The notes under the pieces: generated by a model
Database searches by the model: none
Told to the model about the DNA's origin: nothing
What the model saw: the letters and a program-made list of their open reading frames with translations, nothing else
Part shown: in pieces, positions 57,712-64,000 of the stretch
How the letters are laid out: each line of letters opens with the position of its first letter
Position numbering within the stretch: the stretch's first letter is position 1
Position numbers and translations under genes: made by a program
Assembly: GCF_026013365.1 (NCBI RefSeq)
Contig: NZ_JAPDOE010000001.1
Location: 310,001-374,000 of the forward strand
Reading direction: 5' to 3'
Source: Paenibacillus sp. LS1
Lineage (GTDB): Bacteria > Bacillota > Bacilli > Paenibacillales > Paenibacillaceae
DNA: 64,000 bases

Positions 57712-57796
57712 CGTTTGCGAGGGAGCCTTAACCGGCTGAGAGGGTGTTAAACCGACCTTACCTGATTTGGATAATGCCAACGTAGGGATGCAACGA
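57712..57796 (+). promoter_or_regulatory. TPP riboswitch (THI element)
   Basis: The conserved thiamine pyrophosphate aptamer blocks are present in order: GGGAGCC, GGCTGAGAGGG (57734-57744), CTTACCTGAT (57757-57766), GGATAATGCCAACGTAGGGA (57769-57788). CGTTTGC (57712-57718) and GCAACG (57790-57795) form the closing P1 helix. It precedes a terminator and tenA. The rest of the 388-base gap after the xylanase (57530-57711) shows no clear element. Confidence 0.95.
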
Positions 57797-57852
57797 TGAA
57801 ACGCTGTACTTGGGTAGCTCATGCCAATCCCTTGTTGTAGTGTATTTGTCTG

Positions 57853-57882
57853 CGAAACATCCTATGGATGTTTCGTTTTTTT
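57853..57882 (+). terminator. Terminator of the TPP riboswitch expression platform
   Basis: CGAAACATCC (57853-57862) pairs perfectly with GGATGTTTCG (57866-57875), followed by a run of seven T. It lies between the aptamer and tenA, so ligand binding would end transcription before tenA. Confidence 0.9.
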
Positions 57883-57917
57883 GTTTTTAGATCGTACAAT
57901 CTGAATTGGAGGAACAC

Positions 57918-58580
57918 ATGTTGACTATTTCAGAGCGACTATACCAGGCAGCACAGCCTGTGTGGAAGGAATGTCTTGAGCATCCCTTTGTTAAAGGGAT
58001 CGGAGATGGTTCCTTACCGGTTGAACAATTTCGTTATTATTTGCTGCAAGACTACTTATACCTGTACGATTATGCCCGTGTATTTGCACTTGGCATCGTC
58101 AAGTCGCACGACCCCAAATTGATGCAGTTTTTTAGTAAAAACGTAGATAACATCCTGAATGGTGAAATGAAAATTCATCGTTCTTATATGGAGCGATTAG
58201 GAATTACAGAGGATCACGTTTTTCAGGTAAAACCTGCACTGAAAAATGCAGCCTATACTAACTATATGCTCTCTGTTTCCCATGCGGGCGGCATAGCAGA
58301 AGTACTCGTATCCATTCTGGCCTGCTCATGGAGCTATGCAGAGATTGGTCAAGTCCTTGCCCAAAAACCAGGTGCAGCTGATCATCCCTTTTATGGAGAG
58401 TGGATTACAGGATATGCTTCCTCTGAATACAACAGTAGCAATCAATCCCTTGTGACGTTAACGGATAAGCTATTAGAAGGCTGTAGCGAGGAAACGTACC
58501 AACGGATGGAAGATATTTTCGTGATGTGCAGTCGCTTCGAGCTTGATTTTTGGGAGATGTCATGGAGGCTGGAGCCTTGA
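57918..58580 (+). CDS. tenA: Aminopyrimidine aminohydrolase / thiaminase II
   Basis: 220-residue TenA. It salvages thiamine breakdown products by hydrolysing aminomethyl-pyrimidine to hydroxymethyl-pyrimidine. Active-site residues are visible: Asp45 in L-Q-D-Y-L-Y-L, catalytic Cys136 in L-A-C-S-W-S-Y, and Glu208 in R-F-E-L-D-F-W. A GGAGG 5 bases before ATG 57918 fixes the start; the in-frame TTG at 57906 overlaps that site. It is controlled by the TPP riboswitch and stands alone, without thiM, thiD or thiE genes in the window. Confidence 0.95.
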   Translation: MLTISERLYQAAQPVWKECLEHPFVKGIGDGSLPVEQFRYYLLQDYLYLYDYARVFALGIVKSHDPKLMQFFSKNVDNILNGEMKIHRSYMERLGITEDHVFQVKPALKNAAYTNYMLSVSHAGGIAEVLVSILACSWSYAEIGQVLAQKPGAADHPFYGEWITGYASSEYNSSNQSLVTLTDKLLEGCSEETYQRMEDIFVMCSRFELDFWEMSWRLEP

Positions 58581-58685
58581 GTTCACTGTTTGTTAATTCA
58601 ATTAGAGAGTAGCGTCCATAAACAGGATGTTGCTCTCTTTTTCTCTATCCGTTGTGCAAAACAGCCTGCTAACCTTACTTCTATA

Positions 58686-58700
58686 TTAACAATTTGTTAT
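58686..58700 (+). promoter_or_regulatory. Palindromic 15-mer upstream of third importer
   Basis: TTAACAATTTGTTAT matches 13 of 15 positions of the ATAACATTTTGTTAT element upstream of the xylanase. Downstream, TTGACT (58722-58727) and TATACT (58743-58748) are spaced by only 15 bases, a suboptimal promoter that could need an activator. Confidence 0.45.
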
Positions 58701-58815
58701 GGAAGTTATTGTTTTATCATGTTGACTTCAGAGCGACGAATCTATACTGAATATACGGAGATACACCTGAGTACGGCTCGTATCTCTGGAGACAGTAGAG
58801 AAGGGGAGCGCACGA

Positions 58816-59781
58816 ATGAATAATGCAAAAGAGACAACACCAATTGGAGCCGAAGTGAAGCGTCCGAGTCCTCGGCGTCCCCATCGCAAAAAAAGCTTCA
58901 AGCGTACGCTGGTACTGGATCTCATGTTGTTGCCAGCGGTAGTCTTGACGTTCATATTTGCGTACATACCGATGGGCGGATTGGTCATTGCTTTTCAGGA
59001 TTACAAGCCCTGGCTTGGGTTTGCCAAATCTTCCTGGATTGGCCTGGAGCATTTCCGATTCTTGTTCAGCATGCAGGAGAATGTGCAGGTGATCTGGAAC
59101 ACCCTGATTATTGCCGGCATGAAACTGATAGGAGGTCTGATTGCACCACTGATATTTGCCTTGCTGCTGAACGAAGTACGAAAAGAACCCTTTAAGAAAA
59201 CAATACAGACTTTCGTTTATCTGCCGCATTTTCTCTCCTGGGTTATCCTTGGTGGAATATTGCTGGACATGCTGGCAACGAAAGGCATGATCAATCAATT
59301 TCTCGGAGCAGTGTTTGGTCTTGAACCTATCTTTTTTCTGGGGGATGGTACCTGGTTTAGAACGGTCGTTGTCACAAGCGATATCTGGAAAGAATTCGGA
59401 TTCGGGGCGATTATCTTTCTCGCCTCGCTGGCAGGGATTAACCCGGCGCTGTATGAAGCTGCTGAAGTGGATGGAGCGAACCGCTGGCAACAAACCTGGT
59501 CCATTACGATTCCTTCCCTTATACCGATTATGATCGTAGTAGGAACGTTATCCCTGGGCAATATCTTGAATGGAGGATTTGACCAAATTTTCAACCTGTA
59601 TAATCCGCTGGTTTACGATAAGGGTGACATCATTGATACCTTTGTCTATCGAGTAGGTCTTGTGGATGGCAAGTTTGGATTCTCGGCAGCAGTCGGCTTG
59701 TTCAAATCGGTGGTCGGATTCGTTCTGATCGTGATCGCATACCGAGCAGCTTACAAATTTGCGAATTATCGTATTTTCTAG
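58816..59781 (+). CDS. Sugar ABC transporter permease (LplB type, third importer)
   Basis: 321-residue membrane subunit with a basic N-terminus and about six helices from residue 36. It has the LplB signature Y-I-P-M-G-G-L-V-I-A-F-Q-D-Y and the EAA loop Y-E-A-A-E-V-D-G-A-N-R-W-Q-Q. GGGGAG precedes ATG 58816. The second permease starts 17 bases after its stop. The binding protein follows; no ATPase gene is present. Confidence 0.93.
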   Translation: MNNAKETTPIGAEVKRPSPRRPHRKKSFKRTLVLDLMLLPAVVLTFIFAYIPMGGLVIAFQDYKPWLGFAKSSWIGLEHFRFLFSMQENVQVIWNTLIIAGMKLIGGLIAPLIFALLLNEVRKEPFKKTIQTFVYLPHFLSWVILGGILLDMLATKGMINQFLGAVFGLEPIFFLGDGTWFRTVVVTSDIWKEFGFGAIIFLASLAGINPALYEAAEVDGANRWQQTWSITIPSLIPIMIVVGTLSLGNILNGGFDQIFNLYNPLVYDKGDIIDTFVYRVGLVDGKFGFSAAVGLFKSVVGFVLIVIAYRAAYKFANYRIF

Positions 59782-59798
59782 GAAGGAGACTTGATGAC

Positions 59799-60677
59799 AT
59801 GTATCATAAAACCAAACCCTACAAAGTATTCACTGTGTTCAATTATACGTTTCTTATTCTGTTATCCTTGCTCTGTATCATTCCATTGATCCATATTCTT
59901 GCGGTCTCCTTCAGCGGGAAAGCAGCTGCCAACGCCAACCTGGTTGGACTCTTTCCGGTGGAATTTACGTTAGACGCGTACGCCAAAACATTAGTTAATG
60001 AAAATTTCTTGCGTTCCCTGTGGATCGCTGTACAACGAACGGTACTGGGAACACTCGTGAGTATGATCGTTGTGACTCTCGCGGCATATCCACTATCCCG
60101 GGAGAATCGTAATTTCAAAAGGCGGAATCTATACACGTGGTTTTTTGTATTCACGATGCTGTTCAGTGGCGGATTAATTCCATTCTACATTCTAATTCAG
60201 AAGCTGAATTTGTTGAATACGATGTGGGTGCTGATTCTCCCTGGAGCGGTATCCGTCTGGAACATGATCCTGTTGTTGAATTTCTTTCGCAACGTCCCCA
60301 AAGAGCTGGAAGAAGCAGCCTTCATTGATGGTGCAGGTTACTTTCGAACTTTGATTCTTGTGTTTTTACCTGTGTCGATGCCAGCCATTGCCACGCTATC
60401 CCTTTTCTCGATGGTAGGCCACTGGAATGCTTGGTTCGATGGATTGATTTTTTTGACGGATCACGAAAAATATCCGCTTGCGACTTTCCTCCAGACAATC
60501 ATTGTACAGCAGGACTTTAGTAAGGTGTCCGTACGTCCTGAGGACCTGGAAAATATCTCGCAACGAACGATCAAAGCCGCTCAGATTTTCATTGGCATGG
60601 CGCCCATTTTGATTGTGTATCCATTGCTGCAGCGCTTTTTCGTTAAAGGGATTGTGCTTGGTGCTGTGAAGGAATAA
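59799..60677 (+). CDS. Sugar ABC transporter permease (YtcP/LplC type, third importer)
   Basis: 292-residue membrane subunit with six helices, the first at about 12-32. EAA loop E-E-A-A-F-I-D-G-A-G-Y-F-R, C-terminus V-K-G-I-V-L-G-A-V-K-E. AAGGAG (59783-59788) lies 10 bases before ATG 59799. The upstream ATG at 59794 is out of frame. It is clearly paralogous to the permease at 26533. Confidence 0.93.
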   Translation: MYHKTKPYKVFTVFNYTFLILLSLLCIIPLIHILAVSFSGKAAANANLVGLFPVEFTLDAYAKTLVNENFLRSLWIAVQRTVLGTLVSMIVVTLAAYPLSRENRNFKRRNLYTWFFVFTMLFSGGLIPFYILIQKLNLLNTMWVLILPGAVSVWNMILLLNFFRNVPKELEEAAFIDGAGYFRTLILVFLPVSMPAIATLSLFSMVGHWNAWFDGLIFLTDHEKYPLATFLQTIIVQQDFSKVSVRPEDLENISQRTIKAAQIFIGMAPILIVYPLLQRFFVKGIVLGAVKE

Positions 60678-60737
60678 CACGAGGTCAATGCATTTAATAG
60701 GTTAATTCAATTAATTTCATTTATGGGGGAGACAAAT

Positions 60738-62423
60738 ATGTTTAAAACATGGAAAAAGCCGCTTCGTATTTTACTGGCTACCACGATGCTGTCCGGTGTA
60801 CTCGCGGCATGTAGCAGTGAACCTACATCTGAAACCGAGACTAGCGGTGGTGATGGTTATTATTCCGCCCAGTTTGAGAATGGAAAGTATGTAGAGCCAG
60901 TCACGATCTCAACAGTTTTTCCGATCACGAGCAGTCTGAAATTCAAAAATGGGGAGAACATCGAGAATAACGTCCATACCAAGTGGGCCAAAGAAACGCT
61001 CGGAATCGACATCAAATATCTGTGGACCGTCAGCGAACAGAATAATGCGTACCAGACCAAACTTCGTCTCATGTTGACATCTGGTCAGAAAATGCCGGAT
61101 ATTATCTCCTTCCGCGGTGACCCTACGCTAATCAGTGATTTAATTGAATCGGGTCAATTCACGGATGCGGGAGAACTGTTCGATAAATATGCATCGGATA
61201 CGTACAAAAAAGCAATGGCGGAAGATCCGAACGTGTGGAATCCATATATCCGTGATGGTCAAAGAATGGCACTTCCCATCCTGGAGAACGCACACAACAA
61301 TGATCCAGTAATGTACATTCGGGAGGACTGGCTCAAAAATCTGAATTTGAAAGCGCCAACAACACTCGCCGAACTGGAAACAGTTATGGATGCTTTCGTA
61401 AACCAGGACCCGGATGGAAACGGTGTGAAGGATACCATTGCTTTATCCGTAGGTTTTAAGAATAACCTGAATACATGGATGTCCGATTCCGGCTGGATTT
61501 TCGGAATGTTCGGAGCGATGCCTAATCAGTGGAACAAAGCGCCGGACGGCTCGCTGGTTTACGGCTCAGTTCAGCCTGAGATGAAGCCAGCACTTGCCAA
61601 GATGAACGAATGGATGACTAAGGGCTATATTGACAAAGAAGCAGGCCTTTATGACGAGACCAAGGCAACTGAGGCATTCACCGCAGGAAAGTCCGGTATC
61701 ATTGTTGGCCCGTACTGGATGACAGGCTGGCCCATCCCGGATCTGGAAAAAAATGTGCCGACGGCTGAATACAAGGCTTATCCGCTTCCCGCCGGTCCTG
61801 ACGGCAAGATTGGACGTCATGGAACGCCAATTAGTGCAGGAGCTGTTCTGATCAATAAGGATATGAAGCATAAAGACGCTTTCTTTGTATATCAGAACTA
61901 TCTGTACGATAACTGGGCTAATCCAGAGAGCACAACATTCGTAAACGGATTTGCTAAAGGCTATGACTATGAGATAGGTCCAGACGGAGAGGTATATAAA
62001 GAGCTGCAAAGCGACAAGATCCCAGGTGGTTGGATCGATGCTATACGTTATACGTTAACTTTTGATGGGGCGATAATACCTAATCTGATGATGAGTACAT
62101 TGGCCAAGCTTGCAGACGGTCAAAAGCCAGCCAATCAGTATGAGAAGAACTTGTCGGAACGAATACCTGAACAGATCATGGCAGCCAAGATTGTCATCGA
62201 CCAGAAAGATATTGTTATGCCTGAGATGTTCACGGGTGTACCAACAAAAACGCAGGTATCCCGGGGCGATATGCTGAGCAAGTTGGAAAAAGAAGTATTG
62301 AATAAAATCATTTATGGCCAATCCCCAGTCGATGATTTTGACAAATTCGTTGAACAACACTCGACTTCGGGAGGCAAAGAAATTACTGAAGAAGTGAACG
62401 CGTGGTATGATACTGTGAAATAA
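60738..62423 (+). CDS. Extracellular solute-binding lipoprotein (LplA type, third importer)
   Basis: 561-residue lipid-anchored binding protein. Lipobox L-A-A-C with lipidated Cys25, then a Glu/Thr/Gly linker. The loop D-P-D-G-N-G-V-K-D-T and the segment P-A-G-P-D-G-K are characteristic of the long LplA group, as in the first importer. ATG 60738 is chosen because GGGGGAG (60725-60731) sits 6 bases upstream; ATG 60723 precedes that site. The ligand is unknown; the neighbouring xylanase makes xylo-oligosaccharides a reasonable candidate. Confidence 0.93.
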   Translation: MFKTWKKPLRILLATTMLSGVLAACSSEPTSETETSGGDGYYSAQFENGKYVEPVTISTVFPITSSLKFKNGENIENNVHTKWAKETLGIDIKYLWTVSEQNNAYQTKLRLMLTSGQKMPDIISFRGDPTLISDLIESGQFTDAGELFDKYASDTYKKAMAEDPNVWNPYIRDGQRMALPILENAHNNDPVMYIREDWLKNLNLKAPTTLAELETVMDAFVNQDPDGNGVKDTIALSVGFKNNLNTWMSDSGWIFGMFGAMPNQWNKAPDGSLVYGSVQPEMKPALAKMNEWMTKGYIDKEAGLYDETKATEAFTAGKSGIIVGPYWMTGWPIPDLEKNVPTAEYKAYPLPAGPDGKIGRHGTPISAGAVLINKDMKHKDAFFVYQNYLYDNWANPESTTFVNGFAKGYDYEIGPDGEVYKELQSDKIPGGWIDAIRYTLTFDGAIIPNLMMSTLAKLADGQKPANQYEKNLSERIPEQIMAAKIVIDQKDIVMPEMFTGVPTKTQVSRGDMLSKLEKEVLNKIIYGQSPVDDFDKFVEQHSTSGGKEITEEVNAWYDTVK

Positions 62424-62430
62424 ATTACTA

Positions 62431-62487
62431 ACCGCACTCGATGTACACTGGCGAATGAAGCCTGTGTGCGTCAAGTGCGGTTTTTTT
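62431..62487 (+). terminator. Terminator between third importer and regulator
   Basis: ACCGCACT (62431-62438) pairs with AGTGCGGT (62474-62481), followed by a run of T to 62487. It lies between convergent genes. Confidence 0.8.
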
Positions 62488-62489
62488 CT

Positions 62490-64000
62490 TCATTGCTCCC
62501 GGTAATCTTGAGGCGTCATACCGAATTTGTCACGGAATACCTTGATAAAATATTGGGAGTTAGCGTATCCCAGTTTGTCGGAAATCTCATAAATTTTATC
62601 CTGCGAATGGTTAAGCAAGTACACGGCAAGGTCCATTTTGACGCTTAGAATATACTCACTCAAGCTTATCCCTTGAAGTTGTTTGAACAGCTTAGAGACA
62701 TAGACCGGATGCAATGACACATGATCTGCAATGGACTGAAGACTGAGCGAATCCAGACTATTGGATACAAACGTCTGGATTTGATGAATGACATCATGTT
62801 GTTCATCAAAAGACTGTTCTTCCAGCTTCGTTCGCAGCCGTTCAAGAATATTTCCAGCCCAATCCGTAAGTTGCGATACCGAACGAAATGCAACACGTGG
62901 AATCCATTCGTTACCGACCAGATCTGATAACAGCGTATGATTTTTGTGGGCAATGTAATGATAGGCGGATAATAATACAATTCGAATCTCATCCAGATGT
63001 TCTTCTGTTTGTTCAGGCAGAGCACTGTATGCAGCCTCAATTCGGTGCAGACGCTCTTGGAACGATTCCCACTGTCCCGTCTCGAGCAAGTGATTAAAGG
63101 TTGGTGGTTCATACAGAATATGCAATGACCGAACGGAAAGGGTACGTGACCTCTCTGCGAGGGAGAGGAAATACCCTGTGCCATTGCCTACTTGCTTTTT
63201 TAGCGCCGAAATGGCTTGCTCATGCATATCACGGATATCCTGCTGGAGTGTGCCCCTATGGCTGAGGATAACGGAAATACCTCCGTTCAGGTATTCGTTG
63301 ACATTGTGATGCAATTGCAAGGAAAGATGTGTAAGATCCTGCTGCTGCTTCATAGACTGCTCGTTGTGCATCGTCACTGAAGGGGCACTTAACGCGCTCG
63401 TCCCAACAGGCTTCAACAGAAATACCAGGTAATCGTGATGATCGCGACAATGCCAGGTATGAAAAGCCATGTTGAATAACTCACATGCAATATTGGTCAC
63501 GGCATATTCAAACAGCTGCAGACTGCTCGTTGTATGTCGGGTGAAATGTTCTTCCAGCCGAACGAGAATGAGCTGAACATCATCTCCGTCCCTGAAGGGC
63601 AGATGATAATGTTGCAACTTGTCGTTCAGTAAATCTTCTGTATAACGGTTACCCTCAATCAACTGATTCAGCAGCTTGTCCTTCAGCGAAGGCAGATGTT
63701 CTCGAAACGAGTTCATTGCTTGTTCATAGGATAAGGCTCTGCGAATCTGATCTTCGATCGATAGCACCGTTTTTTCTAGACAGGCTCCTAATTTTTCCAC
63801 ATCAAGCGGTTTTAACAAATATTCCACAACGCCATGTTTGGTCGCTTCTTTAGCGTACTCGAACTCGGCATAACCGGTGAGCAAAATGCAGGGCAGGTTG
63901 GGTTTTACAGCCTTGATCTGTCGGATCAGTTCCAATCCGTTTAAGACAGGCATTGAAATATCGGTAATGACAATATCTACGGTCTGTTCATCCAGAATCG
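62490..64000 (-). CDS. Response regulator, YesN type (third system; N-terminus outside window)
   Basis: About 503 residues visible; the reading frame is open to the window edge. The receiver domain is cut: the phospho-acceptor Asp (codon 63960-63962) in V-I-T-D-I-S-M-P is present, but the first 40 or so residues with the acidic D-D-E pocket are missing. K-P-L follows at about residue 65 of the visible part. The C-terminal AraC domain has I-A-D-H-V-S-L-H-P-V-Y-V-S-K-L-F and I-S-D-K-L-G-Y-A-N-S-Q-Y-F, ending with P-Q-D-Y-R-E-Q. The ATG at 63951-63953 lies inside the receiver and is not the start. A kinase partner probably lies beyond the window. It converges on the third importer. Confidence 0.93.
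   Translation of the reverse strand, partial: ILDEQTVDIVITDISMPVLNGLELIRQIKAVKPNLPCILLTGYAEFEYAKEATKHGVVEYLLKPLDVEKLGACLEKTVLSIEDQIRRALSYEQAMNSFREHLPSLKDKLLNQLIEGNRYTEDLLNDKLQHYHLPFRDGDDVQLILVRLEEHFTRHTTSSLQLFEYAVTNIACELFNMAFHTWHCRDHHDYLVFLLKPVGTSALSAPSVTMHNEQSMKQQQDLTHLSLQLHHNVNEYLNGGISVILSHRGTLQQDIRDMHEQAISALKKQVGNGTGYFLSLAERSRTLSVRSLHILYEPPTFNHLLETGQWESFQERLHRIEAAYSALPEQTEEHLDEIRIVLLSAYHYIAHKNHTLLSDLVGNEWIPRVAFRSVSQLTDWAGNILERLRTKLEEQSFDEQHDVIHQIQTFVSNSLDSLSLQSIADHVSLHPVYVSKLFKQLQGISLSEYILSVKMDLAVYLLNHSQDKIYEISDKLGYANSQYFIKVFRDKFGMTPQDYREQ

Overview
The window looks like chromosomal DNA of a Paenibacillus-type soil Firmicute. The evidence is strong AGGAGG-type ribosome sites, a LicT/BglP beta-glucoside PTS with an RNA antiterminator, three LplB/YtcP/LplA-type sugar ABC importers with YesM/YesN two-component regulators, S-layer-homology (SLH) anchoring, CcpA-like cre sites and a GH10 xylanase with CBM22 and CBM9 modules. 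No tRNA, rRNA, CRISPR array, transposase, integrase or phage gene was seen. Only the first gene (DoxX-like) and the last (YesN-type regulator) run off the window.

Region 1 (1-13.6 kb) is redox/stress functions plus one sugar operon. It has DoxX, pirin, a MarR regulator and a luciferase-like oxidoreductase. Next is bglP-bglH-licT for phospho-beta-glucosides, with promoter, cre, RAT and terminator all visible upstream. Then come a TetR gene and an old-yellow-enzyme gene sharing a repeated operator, and a short-chain dehydrogenase. Last is an ArsR gene overlapping a four-module CoA-disulfide-reductase/rhodanese/TusA/DsrE protein for persulfide chemistry.

Region 2 (13.6-25.4 kb) is extracellular uronic-acid polysaccharide attack. 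A 1704-residue secreted lyase carries cohesin, FIVAR-like and dockerin-like modules. The next gene encodes a small secreted cohesin plus three-SLH protein, which suggests a minimal cell-surface cohesin-dockerin display. A second secreted lyase, an AraC regulator and a GH88 unsaturated uronyl hydrolase follow.

Region 3 (25.4-45.8 kb) is a long + strand block: two permeases, binding protein, histidine kinase and response regulator, followed by GH2, GH95, GH39, a 1306-residue signal-less heparinase II/III-like lyase and a GH43. All five enzymes appear cytoplasmic. Together with GH88 they could dismantle imported, branched, uronate-containing oligosaccharides. The GH43 start region holds an apparent frameshift.

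Region 4 (45.8-54.7 kb) is a second YesN/YesM pair, a second importer and a GH42 beta-galactosidase. Region 5 (54.8-64 kb) is a secreted GH10 xylanase, a TPP riboswitch with tenA, a third importer and a convergent, truncated YesN-type regulator. None of the three importers has an ATPase gene here, so a shared MsmX-type ATPase elsewhere is inferred. All family assignments come from reading motifs, not from database searches.
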